Of a DNA stretch of 64,000 nucleotides, positions 32,499 to 43,671 are shown in pieces. Location of the stretch: NCBI RefSeq assembly GCF_000149955.1, contig NC_030995.1:2125453-2189452 (forward strand), given 5' to 3'. The position numbers and the translations under genes were made by a program. Each line of letters starts with the position of its first letter. Within the stretch, counting starts at the first letter, position 1. The notes beneath the pieces are model-generated. The model saw only the letters and a list, made by a program, of their open reading frames with translations, was not told the DNA's origin and made no database searches. The stretch comes from Fusarium oxysporum f. sp. lycopersici 4287. Taxonomy: Eukaryota > Ascomycota > Sordariomycetes > Hypocreales > Nectriaceae.

Positions 32499-34411
32499 TC
32501 AACCGAATAAAAGGTGCAAAACCTTCTCGAACCAATTTCTGCGAGTTTGTTAGCGTTTCGTCGTTCTTGGTCGAGGCAAGGTACGTACGCTGGCGGTTTA
32601 GACACATAGTTTCTCTCGTACTCTTCAATCGGAGCCAAGTTATGTCGTAGATCGATCTCGCTTGGCTTGATAATCTTTGTTTTGTGAGCAATTTTCCATC
32701 CGACATAAAACACTGGGAACAGTCCAACTGATGTGTATCTGTGGCGGTCAGTCGTGTCCTCGTCAGTTCGACAGATATACTTACGAGAACAAGAAGCTAG
32801 GAACATCCCACATTCCTGGCAGGAAAACAGTATATCCTCCAACAAATACCATGATAAAAGTCGCAACTAGTCCGACGTAAGCAGCATATGGCATAAACCA
32901 CGCGCGATAAGGTAACGTCGAGCGGTCGAAACCCTGCACCTTTGTTGCACGGTAAAAGCAAAGGTATGTGAGACAGATGACGGAGAAGTTGATCAGCTGA
33001 GAAGCTGTGACCAAAGACACAAACCAACTCAGAACAACAGCTGAGCTATTCGATAGTTGAAGGAACGATAGCAGAGCAATGAGCAGAACAACAAGGACGC
33101 AGTAAATGGGCACACCTGTTCTTGTGCATATTTTCCAGAACCTTCGTGGCTATCCCTTTCAGTGCAGATCTACAAAATCCTCGCCCGCAAAAAANNNNNN
33201 NNNNNNNNNNNNNNNNNNNNNNNNNNNNNNNNNNNNNNNNNNNNNNNNNNNNNNNNNNNNNNNNNNNNNNNNNNNNNNNNNNNNNNNNNNNNNNNNNNNN
33301 NNNNNNNNNNNNNNNNNNNNNNNNNNNNNNNNNNNNNNNNNNNNNNNNNNNNNNNNNNNNNNNNNNNNNNNNNNNNNNNNNNNNNNNNNNNNNNNNNNNN
33401 NNNNNNNNNNNNNNNNNNNNNNNNNNNNNNNNNNNNNNNNNNNNNNNNNNNNNNNNNNNNNNNNNNNNNNNNNNNNNNCGATCCGAGCACGAAGAAGAAG
33501 TCAGCCGGTAAAACACCGTCTTGAAAGCCCGGGGCAGAATCTTGCGAGGGTTTTCGGCTTCTCCAGCTGCCATGGCGACATAATCGGGACCAGCGATGGA
33601 GAAGGCTGCTTGAATGAGACAAGCCAGAAAGCCCACGAATTTACCCAAGGCACCGTCGTAGTAGAGCTCGGCAAACGCTCCAGGACTCTTCCAGTACGTA
33701 AACCCGAACGCGTCTTTCTGCGGATTTCCACCAACCATGACGATAAACGTAAAGAAGATCAGTCCAACAATCAAAATGACTTTTCCGATGGCAGCCCAAA
33801 ACTCCGTCTCGCCAAAATACTGAATCGCCATGAGATTGATAAGCGCATACAGCACAATAATCACTGCAATAGTCGCGCCAACGGGAATCGCATCGGTCCA
33901 GAATTGAAGAATAAAATGACAAGCCGTGACTTCGAAGGGCACCAGCGCAGCTTCGAAGATGAAGAAATTCCAGCCTGAGGCGAATCCGAGAGCTTCGTCG
34001 ACGTAGGTACCCGCAAAACGGACGAACGGAGATGAGATTGGCGTGTAAGAGACCATTTCGGCGATGCACATTGTGATGGTGAGGACGATTAGACACCAGA
34101 AGGAGAAGGCGATGAAAAGACTTCCTGGACCGCCTTGCATTAGACCTTTGCCGATTTGGACCTGGGAATGATGTTAGCCATTGGTTGAATTGCTAGGTCG
34201 GAGGCTCAGTCGTAGCTTCGAAGATAACTGTAAGACATACGAAAAGAACAGTGCCAATGGTTCCTCCAATTCCAATAAGTTGGATATGCCGGCCCTTGAG
34301 CCTTCTATGCGTTTCATCGCCATACACATTCTGAACTCCAAGCTGATCCTCATTGGCAATGTTTGGCGTTTCGGATTTAGACTCCTTTTCGGGATCGGGA
34401 ATAGCAGCCAT
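32499..34411 (-). CDS. Amino-acid permease (AAT/APC family), broken by a gap and contig-edge frameshifts
   Basis: Plasma-membrane proton-coupled amino-acid importer. Exons: 34411-34241, 34161 down into the gap and out to 32785, 32738-32589, 32538-32499. A hydrophilic N-terminus leads to HRRLKGRHIQLIGIGGTIGT, the TM1 signature of fungal GAP/YAT permeases; splicing rebuilds GTVLFVQIGKGLMQGGPGSL. Further landmarks: PFVRFAGTYVDEALGFASGWN (TM3), AGPDYVAMAAGEAENPRKILPRA (TM6 loop), GVPIYCVLVVLL and the late FVSLVTASQLINFSVI. The end NWFEKVLHLLFG appears only after the last splice. Near the gap (about 33491-33502) one T is missing on the coding strand within LTFFFVLGS; on the other edge (33130-33195) two more frame changes occur (ARIL, RSALKGIA, PRRFWKICT). 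These look like poor contig-end sequence. The MAAIPDP start is used. Confidence 0.88.
33195..33478. other. Assembly gap, 284 N
   Basis: Lies inside the amino-acid permease gene and removes about two or three membrane helices. Confidence 0.99.
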
Positions 34412-35368
34412 CTTGGAAAGCTGATGTCGCGTGCTCAACCAAAATGAGAAATGACAGGTTTTTCGTAAAAAAGGGAATAAATCAGGACGAAAATACCGCA
34501 GCCGAGGTTTTTTATTTCCCTGCCTCGTCCCTTGTGTAACTTTTTTTTGTGCCTTCACCCCATACGGAGTAGGCCGAGGTCTGCGGGGATGATTGGAGCA
34601 TTATCCTTGCGGGATCAACCCTTAAACAGAGATAGCTCGGGGGCGAACTGGAGATGCGGGTCGGTTCTAGATTCTAAGTCGCTGAGACACGTGAAGAGGA
34701 CAAGCAATTGAATTGTAAAGGATGCGATTGGGAAAGCTTGGCGGTCTTGGGAGCTGGGTATGGGGTGATAAGATGTCGGATTGCCTGATATGGTTTAGTG
34801 AGGCTGTAGGATGTAGGAGGTCATGGTACAGAGAGATTCGAGCCTGTCATTGGGCAAAGTGTGGTTCAAACACTGGAATTGACCTGGATCAACTCTTGTA
34901 TGGAGGTTAGTTGATTTGCGCAACAGCCCCTCTGATACATCTTACCAAACATTCCTTTATGAGCGTTTAGCAACTATGAATACGATATCAAGGTTAGTTC
35001 CTATCATCGAGAGCTTTCCGTTATGCTAAAACCGCAGCAAGAATCATGAGGCTGACGGAAGTAGCCATTCTCTATAACTAGAGCCTAAGGAATGACTGAC
35101 TTTCGGCCCGCGGGCACCGATCTTGATGTTAATTTCTTTCAAGTTACCATCAGATCTGCTTTAAAGTTGCGGGGTAGATACTTTATAGTGCTGGTTAACT
35201 CATCGATACCCCCTAAATTCAGGATAAGAATGCCGACGTATCCACCGACATCCGCGGACACCGAGAAACACCAGATCCAAAGCTGTTTATAAGGCTTCGC
35301 TGATCCACATCAACGAGAAGAGAAGTAATACACATCTCTGGAGCATCTTTGGCGCATAATTCGGCATC
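34412..35368. promoter_or_regulatory. Divergent promoter region (permease / reductase)
   Basis: About 950 bases between the permease start (minus) and the reductase start (plus). Several GATA/TATC cores are visible (for example near 34628, 34768 and 34986), but density is not above what chance would give, so nitrogen control is only a possibility. No gene seen. Confidence 0.35.
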
Positions 35369-36464
35369 ATGGCATTAGATACCCACATGGTCACCGGCGG
35401 CAGTGGCTTTATCGCCATTCATCTCGTCAATCAGCTCCTGCAAGCCGGATATAACGTGCATACTACTGTACGCGACTTGAACAACACACGAAAAGTCCAA
35501 CCGTTACGAAGTTTACAAGAGAAATACCCGGGGAAACTAGAACTCTTTGAAGCGGATCTTCTCAAGCCGGGATCATTTGAACCTGCTATGAAAGACTGCT
35601 CGGTAGTTCATCATGTTGCTTCGCCATTCTTGATGGCCGAGAAGATCAAAGATGGACAGAAAGAGATGGTAGAGCCTGCGTTGCAAGGAACTCGAAACGT
35701 CTTGAACAGCGTGAACAGCACCGAAAGTGTCAAACGGGTGGTTTTGACATCAACTAGTAAGAACTCAATCTCTACAGGGTTACAGTTGTTAACATGCTTC
35801 AGTTGGTGCTATCTTCGGAGACTACATCGATGTGAAAAGCATGAAAGACAACATTCTCAGTGAGAGCTACTTCAACGAATCAAGCTCTGTTGCTCACAAT
35901 CCATATCACTATTCCAAAGTTGTCGCCGAGAAAGAAGCTTGGAAAATTCAAAAGGCTCAGTCACGCTGGGACATGGTTGTCATCTGCCCTGGACTAGTTC
36001 TTGGCCCTTCACTCACAACGGGATCAGATTCCGGGAGTCTTTTCTTGCTTGATGAACTATTCAGCGGACAGCTTTGGTTCGGCGTGCCTGATCTGAGTTT
36101 CTGCACTGTTGACGTGAGGGAGATCGCCACGGCACATACCAGGGCAGCAGAGACTAAGTCTGCGCAGGGGAGATACATTGTCTGTGACAGGGAGATGGTG
36201 AGATTCGTCGATATCTCGAAGCAGATACGTCCTCAAGCTAAGCGCCGCTGGGCTCTTCCGCGCCATAAGCTGCCGAATCTACTGATACGAGTTGTCGGAC
36301 CCCTTTTCGGGCTGACGCAGAAGTGGATGCGGGCTAATCTAGGAGTTCGGTTTGAGGTTGGTAATGAACGTGGTATTAAGGAACTTGGGATAGTGTACCG
36401 GCCTCTGAGCGAGACGTTGGATGATCACTACAAGTCATGGCTGGCTCAGAAGGCACGTCAATGA
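35369..36464 (+). CDS. NAD(P)-dependent epimerase/reductase (dihydroflavonol-reductase-like, extended SDR)
   Basis: Two exons, 35369-35756 and 35803-36464, give 349 residues; the 46-nt intron rebuilds LTSTIGAIFGDY. The Rossmann start is MVTGGSGFIAIHLVNQLL, with the classical last Gly of G-x-x-G-x-x-G changed to Ala. The charged VRDLNNTRK after strand 2 (TTVRD) suggests NADP(H) preference. The active-site Y-x-x-x-K is YHYSKVVAEKEAW, and ICPGLVLGPS is the family's PxxVxGP loop. Cinnamoyl-CoA, flavonoid and methylglyoxal/ketone reductases of this group act in the cytosol on small carbonyls. No membrane segment or signal. The permease lies divergently upstream. The substrate is not predictable. 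Confidence 0.88.
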
Positions 36465-36967
36465 GGTGACAGGATATCTGTTTTGTTTAGCAACAGTTCT
36501 CTACGTACCTAATTAGTGTATTCAGTTAATACCCTTGTGCTTGTTTTTATGTAGATATCCTTTTGAGTTTTGAAGATTCTCAATAACAAAATCAGTTGGC
36601 TGCATAAAATATGAAGAAATTGCTTGTTTGGAGGTTATGCCGTGAGAAGTCATGAAACGACGTGATAAATCGCACCAATCCCTTATTTTCAAGAAGAAAC
36701 AGAAATACAACGATCAAATATCCCATCTAAGTTGAAATGGCCGTACGGAAGATGTTCAGCAAGTGTAGAATATACAAAAGATGTCTCGGTCGAAGCAGCT
36801 CTAGGGTGCCTTACTTCCACTGAAGCTTTCGTCATAATAAGCTCTGTGATGGCCCCACTTTGAGCTGGATCAGCTTTTCGCTCCTGACGTAACAGCTCAG
36901 TCCACCCAACCAATTCTTTTCCATCAACACTTGAATTGTGCACCTACCACAGCTTCACACCTTCAAG
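36465..36967. other. Intergenic region, no gene seen
   Basis: Between two plus-strand genes: 3' flank of the reductase and promoter of the Cwf19 gene. Nothing recognised. Confidence 0.45.
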
Positions 36968-39025
36968 ATGGACGGTCTGGACGAATTTGAAAAGTCGCTG
37001 GCCGCTGAGAAGGCTGAGAGGGAGCGAGCAGAACGCGACCACGACGAAAAGCGACATCGCAAACATAGACATCATCATCGACACGACTCAGAACGCGAAA
37101 GAGACAGAGATAGAGACGGGCATAGACATCGCCATCGTCGGAGAAACGATGAAGAAGATGATGGTCACCGAAATAAACGCTCGCGCCATTCACGCGACGA
37201 CGAAGACAGCCACCGATCGCGAAGACACGGCGACGACCGCCATCGCAAGACAACAGACCCCAAAGAAGATCTCCCCATCCCCGACGAGGAGAAGCCAGCC
37301 AGCCAAGACCCAGTCGACCGATCGAGATCCCTCCAGCGAGACTCTTGGATGGCAGCTCCCTCCTCCATCGAGGTCGACTATATCCACCGACCCGACAAGA
37401 ACAAGTCGCCGCCTCCAAAACCCGAGCCAAAGCGTGTCGTATCAAAGCGCGAGATTAACACCCATATCCAAGACATGAACGAGGGCAAGTCCATCGATGA
37501 GCTCAACATTCCAACCGAACGAACTGTAAATTACACTTTCGGCGACGCTGGCTCTTCATGGCGAATGACAAAGCTCAAAGCTGCCTACACAGCAGCTGAA
37601 GAAAGCGGTCGTCCAATTGAAGACGTCGCCATGGAACGTTTTGGCGATCTACGCTACTTCGACGACGCGCGAGAAGAGAAGGAAGAGATGGAACGACGCA
37701 AGATCTACGGTAAAGACTACAAGGGCCACGACAAGCCAACGGGCGACCTCTACCGTGAGAGAATGAAGAACCAACGCAAAAACTCACCACCTCCCGAACC
37801 CGAACAAGGTACAATAATTCCCGACACGCATCCCCAATCAACTCCCGTGATGGATCAAACCGCCCTCAACCGTCTCCGTGCCCAAATGATGAAAGCCAAG
37901 CTCCGTCGCGCCCCAAATGCCGCCCAGCTCGAAGAAGAATACAACAAAGCCGCAGCAATGTTCGCCACAGCCCAATCCAACCCCGAAGCCGTCGTTCTTA
38001 GCGTAATGGACAATCGCCAGCTCGCCGGTACGCGTAACGAAGCTAAAGCCATCACCAACAAACGCGGTCGTGAGCGCGGAAACGTGGAAGAGAACACAGA
38101 AATGACAATTGACGATATGGTTCGCGAGGAACGTCGCACGAAGAACCAAGCAGGCGGTGAAGGTCTCCGTCTAGCAGAACGTATCGCAAAAGACGGCAAG
38201 TTCGATAACGATCTGGATTACATGGACGAAAACGCCGAGAAGCTCGCCAAGCGCCTGCACAAATCCGACATCAACCTCAAGAACATGGCCGTATCCGAGT
38301 TCCAGAAGATGTCTCGCGCACTGGACAATTGTCCCCTGTGCCACCACGAAGACAAGAACCAACCGCCCCTCGCACCCGTCATCGCCCTCGGAACACGCGC
38401 CTTCCTCACCCTCGCGACCGAACCTGAGATCTCCCCCGGCGGCGCCGTCATCGTCCCTCTCGCACACCGCGCGAATCTTTTAGAGTGCGATGACGATGAG
38501 TGGGAGGAAATACGAAACTTCATGAAGAGTCTCACGCGCATGTATCACGAACAAGGTCGCGAGGTCGTATTCTACGAAAACGCAGCGCAGCCCCATCGGC
38601 GCATGCACGCAGCCATGGTCGCCGTCCCGATACCCTACGAAGAAGGCGCCACGGCTCCTGCGTACTTCAAAGAGGCGTTCCTGTCATCCGATGAAGAGTG
38701 GAGTCAGCATCGCAAGATCATCGACACAGGTGCGAAAGCGCGCGACGGCATGGGCCGCTCCGCGTTTAGACGCTGTATCGCGAAGGAGATGCCGTATTTT
38801 CACGTGTGGTTTACGCTAGATGGTGGATTGGGCCATGTCGTTGAAGATGCGGGTCGCTGGCCAAAGGGCGATCTTTTCGCGCGTGAAGTCCTGGGGGGCA
38901 TTGTTGATGCGGAGCCGCATGTTATGAAGAAGCAAGGGCGCTGGATGAGGGGCGATCCTAGAGTGGATGGCTTCAAGAAGGGATGGCGGAAGTTTGATTG
39001 GACGAGAATGCTCGCGGAGGGATAA
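36968..39025 (+). CDS. cwf19: Pre-mRNA-splicing factor Cwf19/CwfJ family
   Basis: One exon, 685 residues. The start MDGLDEFEKSLAAEKAE is the usual opening of the family; an in-frame ATG 30 bases upstream is less likely. Residues 20-120 are a disordered Arg/His/Asp/Glu region (HRHRHRRRN type), typical of spliceosome-linked proteins. The C-terminal half holds both CwfJ domains. CwfJ_C_1 (~430-560) begins NCPLCHHED (zinc-binding pair), continues GTRAFLTLATEPEISPGG and IVPLAHRANLLECDDDEWEE, and shows a HIT-like fold with QPHRRMHAAMVAVP. CwfJ_C_2 (~575-685) includes FHVWFTLDGGLGHVVED, the DLFAREVLGG helix and the terminal WRKFDWTRML. Cwf19 associates with late spliceosomes and its relatives help lariat debranching and intron turnover in the nucleus. 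Length and motifs agree with fungal orthologues. Confidence 0.93.
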   Translation: MDGLDEFEKSLAAEKAERERAERDHDEKRHRKHRHHHRHDSERERDRDRDGHRHRHRRRNDEEDDGHRNKRSRHSRDDEDSHRSRRHGDDRHRKTTDPKEDLPIPDEEKPASQDPVDRSRSLQRDSWMAAPSSIEVDYIHRPDKNKSPPPKPEPKRVVSKREINTHIQDMNEGKSIDELNIPTERTVNYTFGDAGSSWRMTKLKAAYTAAEESGRPIEDVAMERFGDLRYFDDAREEKEEMERRKIYGKDYKGHDKPTGDLYRERMKNQRKNSPPPEPEQGTIIPDTHPQSTPVMDQTALNRLRAQMMKAKLRRAPNAAQLEEEYNKAAAMFATAQSNPEAVVLSVMDNRQLAGTRNEAKAITNKRGRERGNVEENTEMTIDDMVREERRTKNQAGGEGLRLAERIAKDGKFDNDLDYMDENAEKLAKRLHKSDINLKNMAVSEFQKMSRALDNCPLCHHEDKNQPPLAPVIALGTRAFLTLATEPEISPGGAVIVPLAHRANLLECDDDEWEEIRNFMKSLTRMYHEQGREVVFYENAAQPHRRMHAAMVAVPIPYEEGATAPAYFKEAFLSSDEEWSQHRKIIDTGAKARDGMGRSAFRRCIAKEMPYFHVWFTLDGGLGHVVEDAGRWPKGDLFAREVLGGIVDAEPHVMKKQGRWMRGDPRVDGFKKGWRKFDWTRMLAEG

Positions 39026-39253
39026 TTAATTAAAGTAGAAGCGTGAAGGTATCATTGAGAGAAGCTATCATTAAGCGTTGATATGTAAAAGACATTACAT
39101 GGGACATGGCAGTCCCCGAGATTAATGTTATATATGAAACAAACGAGATATCATACTCCAACCTTGGTCCCTCAACCAAACCAAGCATGAAGCCCGTCTC
39201 TGGGGTATCAAGACCGACCGACCGATCGGACAAGTATGTTAAAAACATTACTG

Positions 39254-41909
39254 TTATCGCACGAGCGTCCCTCGTCGTCCCCTCTCACGGTCTTTCCTCC
39301 CATCTGAGCCCGTGACCTTCATCCAATCCTCCCACTCTTTACTCATCTCCATAAGCACAGAGCCCATCACACTCGCGCTAGCCATGAGACCGTGGCCTTC
39401 ACCTTCGAGAACACGAACTTCGCAGCGTCGCATTGTCTTGCCGAGCCATTTTACGTTATCGACGGGGACGCGAGTGTCTCTACTGCCGTGGTGGATGACG
39501 ACGGGTCTTGTGATGTCGACGTAGCGGAAACCGATTGTGTGACGACGCTCGAGGCAGACGAGCAGATCGACGGCGGGATTTGCACCTGTTGTGGCGAGTT
39601 CCCAAATAGCGTGCGTTAATCGGAGGTCGTAGGTCATTTGGCGTTCCTTGTCTGCCATGGCGTCGGCTGCGGCTGCGATAATATCCGAATCACCTCTTGT
39701 ACCTTGCGGAATGCTCATTCTGTCCATATTCTCGGAGGCATTGGGAGGTTCCAACTCCGTGTCGCCGTGACCGGGTGATTTGTTATACACGTTCTCTTTA
39801 TCCAAGCTCGGCGTAACGTTACGCGAACTAGCTGTGCTGTCTCGTCCGCCATTATTCTTTCGCTTTCCTCGTCGTGGTGTTTTGGGTAATGAACTGGTGA
39901 TTGAGCTACTCGTCGCGGTCATGAAGCTACTATTTGCAGCCTTGAGGATTGGCGTCGGGAGTGCTCGGAGAATTCGTTGCGAGGTAGGGATAGCGTTGGT
40001 TGGAGGGAGAGTTTGCGAGGTGCCAAAGACGTTCATTTGGGAGGGAGGGATCCACGGCGCGAGGAGGTGTATTCGACCGCGGATATGTTGAGGCATTCGA
40101 AGTGCTGTAGCAAGAGCGTAAATGGCGCCGGCGGAGTGAGCGAGAATAGAGAACTTTGTGATCTTGAGGGTCTGGCAAATAGCATAAACATCATCTGCAA
40201 CAGTTAGCGCGCACTTCCCAATTAACAAACATCTACTTACCTGGCCAGCTCAGCGGCGTAGCAGTGCCATCAGAATAAGGCTCGCTATCGCCAACACCCG
40301 GTCTATCCGGGGTAATAAGCCGCAGCTTTAACGTCAGTGCCAACTCATCATAAAAGGCGGTGATGTATCTCGTCAATCCCATTCCGACGCAGCAAAAGAC
40401 TGCAGAACCTTCAGAGTCACCGACTTCTGAGAAGGATATAACGCGACCTGTTTGAGGATGTCGGATCTTCTGCGACAAACGTGGTGAGCATAAGTAAGAC
40501 TCGACAGCATCATCAACAGAGTCGGCGGATTGAGGGCGTTCGTAACCAGCCGGAGCATGATTCTGGACTGGTTGGGGACTGGGTGAATCGCGGGCTCTTT
40601 CGTCGACTTTGTGATTCAGTGGTGCAGACAAACGCTTTAGTCGGGAGCTGCTGCGCTTAACCTTGATAGCCTCATTTGGTGCCGGGCTCTGTCGTCCGGA
40701 TCGTCTCCGATCATTGCGGTCATTGCTCTGATCCCGCTTCCGGCCTTGAGCGACAGCAGGAAATGGTGCGCCCTCATCCTCTTCGTCGCTGAAGCCGTCA
40801 TTCACGTCGAGGAAACTTCTGCCCGCCACACTGGTACTCTTTGACGGAGAAGCATCCTTGAGGCCATAAACGGGTGATCTGGTGGATGACCTCGACTGGA
40901 CATGTCCCGAGTGACTCTGTTTCCTTCGACTTGACTCCCGATCTCGAGTTCTATGTTCCTCGCCTTCTGGAATCACATCATTAGTCGTACCATCCTCCCG
41001 TCTTGATCTCCTCGCGCTTGATCTCTTCTGCGGACCCGTCTTTGCAAGACTCGAGTTTCGCGCGGGAATAGCGCAAGGTGCATCCATCGGGCGTTCGATT
41101 GGCAGCTCGTAATGTGACTCTTCACGGATGGCAGTCTCAGCAAAGAATGGATCGCTGCGCCCACCGCTGTGAACACTTTCGCCAGGAAGAGCACCAGACG
41201 ACGAAGCTGAAACTCCGCCCGAAACCCTCTTCCTCTCGGCTTCCTTCTCCCGCAGGCGCTCCTTAGAACTCATGTACATCAGGCCCTTTTGACTTCTTGA
41301 TGTTTTTCTACCCCAGCTATCGTGCGATTGTTTATGGTTCAACTCGGGGGTCGAGGCGCCGCGACGTTCGATCGAAAGGTTCCCTATACTCTGGGCATCA
41401 TCGTTCTTCGATGCAGCTGAAGATCCTTTTGACGACGGTCGGGATGTACTATTTCGAATAAACGATCGCAGTCCCCCGGAACCCTCGCGGCTTGGACTCC
41501 TTGGACTTCTCGGGCTCTTTGTCGCAGTCAAAGGTGAATAACCGCTGGGAGGTTTCGAGGTGCGTATGACAGGAGGTAAAGCAGCGAGTTCGTCGAGTGA
41601 CACGGGGTCTTGTCTCAGGTCGTCAAGGCTAGGCTGATGAAACGCTCCGTAGTCCACACCAAAGCTACCATTCCCGGGACTCGCGGGTAGTGACAGACTC
41701 GTTGGCGACGCTTCGAAATGGTTTGTTGCAGGCTTCGAGATGACGCTGAGGCTGGTGATGAGGTTGGAGATGACTTCCGGACTGGCGGGAGGAAGACCGG
41801 AGTTGCGCTTTGACGAGGAGGGGCCTTGGAGAGAGCGTCGTCGAGAATGAGCGTGGTGATTATGGGCGCGCATAGGGATAGGGGGAATATCAGCCGAGTC
41901 AAAATCCAT
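39254..41909 (-). CDS. Large alpha/beta hydrolase with a disordered N-terminal extension
   Basis: Two exons (41909-40241 and 40194-39254, intron 46 nt) give 869 residues. Residues 1-480 are Ser/Arg/Pro-rich and disordered (SPRSPRSPSREGSGG, RSSSRLKRLSAP), with many potential phosphorylation sites. The hydrolase starts near 490: TGRVISFSEVGD, VFCCVGMGLTRYI as oxyanion strand, LRLITPDRPGVGDS. The splice joins LSWP to DDVYAICQ. The nucleophile is ILAHSAGAIYALA (Ser), the acid probably Asp in IHHGSRDTRVP, and the base His in LEGEGHGLMAS. Between nucleophile and acid lies a ~130-residue insert with a basic low-complexity stretch (PKTPRRGKRKNNGG). I know of similar large fungal proteins annotated only as alpha/beta hydrolases. 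The function is unknown; the tail suggests regulation or membrane/cytoskeletal tethering, which is inference. Confidence 0.86.
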
Positions 41910-43671
41910 GGCTAGGGCGACGGACTCTAGGTCGAGTCAAGAAAAAGAAGTGGATGTCAAGGGAGGCAGCGGTCGCGATGCTGTGTCTCGCGGGTCGACG
42001 ATAGTGTCTCGCGCAGACAAAGGGTGGCGCGGCTTCTCACCCTTGGAATAAGGGATGAGTAAAAAAGTGTCACGATGAGGGAGGATTCTCTCTGGGGATA
42101 TTAGCTCGTTTGGTGGAAGTGGTGATGGTGGATCGCGGTGGCTGTACTAGGAATATTAGATTGAGCCAAGTGGGTTTATCTTCCGGTTGTCGCGTGGAAG
42201 ACAGAGAAGGGAGAAAGAAGGAAAAGAAGACAACCAGAAAAAAAAACAACAAAGGGAGAGAGAGATCAACCACGTCAAGGATAAAGAGTAAGTTGGGTTG
42301 GGTAATAATTTGGTGGTCGCGCAAATGGAAGTTGGTTGACGAGGAGAAGCGAAAGACAAAATGGGAGAGGGGACAAGGCCAAGCTAGGGGGTATACAGAA
42401 GCTAAGACAGGGACAGTGGGCCAATCAATCAGCCTTAGAGCCCGAGACTCATATTGCAGTCCAATTGTTTAGACTCTACTACAGTCGAGAATAAATAAAT
42501 GGAATAGACAAGTCGAGATTCTGGGGGAGGAATGGTTTCAACATGCCACGCCTTAAGGGGCTGAAGGTTACCTTGCTTTACGTGCCACGGACGCTATCGC
42601 CAGCTCGGAAGCGTGCGCCCCGACGGGAAGTGCGCATGACCAAGAGTGACAAATCTCTAAACAAAAAAAAAAAAAAACAAGACAGAAACACTTTCAGATC
42701 TCATTCTGTTTTGTTTATCGCTGTGCCTCTCTCGCGCACTCTCTTCAGTGACAATCCACCCCTGAGTCCACTCTCTGGACCCCTGAAAGTAAGTTTTCCC
42801 CTGGAGCTTATTCCATTCCCGTTAGCGTAGACCCTGCACCAATCCAACAAATAAATCTACATCCCATCTTATCAACATTCCAATCAATCCGTCTAGACTG
42901 TCAGTTTCAGAATTTTAAACTCTAACTTAGCTACAAGGACATCCAGAATCTCGACTGAAGTGTTGGCGTCGGTTGGAGATTCTGTGATCTGCGACGGGTA
43001 GAAGGGGTCAATTAAATGGAAACTCCACTGCTCCACAGCGGATGTTCGTTTTAGACTGGAGCTGTCTGGATTAGAGTAGACCAATTTCATCCAATCTGTT
43101 AGGCTGCGATGAGTGACATCTCACGGAGCATAGTTGACTGTATAATTACCGGGAAAAGAGATGGAGAGATTATTGTTGATATTGTTTGTTTTTATTGCCA
43201 AGCATGGAACCATGGCCTTATTTTCTGGCCCTTGTGCTTATCCATCTCCCTTGCATCTGTTGGTACGGTACCTGCATCTGGGCTAACAGAGATGTTCTCA
43301 ATTGCCGTAGGCCCAACTTTACAGAATCAACCAGTCCAAACATGAGATCCATCGATATTCCCAGACGCTGGAAGTAGGAAATGACATCGAGATCACTGCA
43401 TTTTAGGCTGTTCTCTGTGTCGTCTGCATCAAACTCCATCTATCAGGTTTGTGGCTGACTGAACCTTAGCCACATCGACGTCATTCCCCAGCCCCAGATC
43501 ATCATCCCAAATCTCCCCAGTTTCCAGGATAGAAACTACCGCGACGTCATGCCAATGAAACAATCCTCATCCGTTCACTAAAATAAACCCAAAAATTAAG
43601 CAACAAATCTCGTGGCATTTCCAACCTAAACTCTACATCTGCGCCACAATACCCATCGCCAGTCACTAACA
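41910..43671. promoter_or_regulatory. Long divergent intergenic region
   Basis: About 1.8 kb between the divergent hydrolase and desaturase-like starts. A polypurine run (about 42195-42275) is the C/T-rich leader of the minus-strand hydrolase gene. A near-pure A tract occurs at 42660-42676. No coding frame supported. Confidence 0.4.

Noticed and set aside
29732..36464. Secondary-metabolite biosynthetic cluster
   Set aside because: No backbone enzyme (PKS, NRPS, terpene cyclase) or cluster regulator in the interval. Described only as a possible catabolic group.
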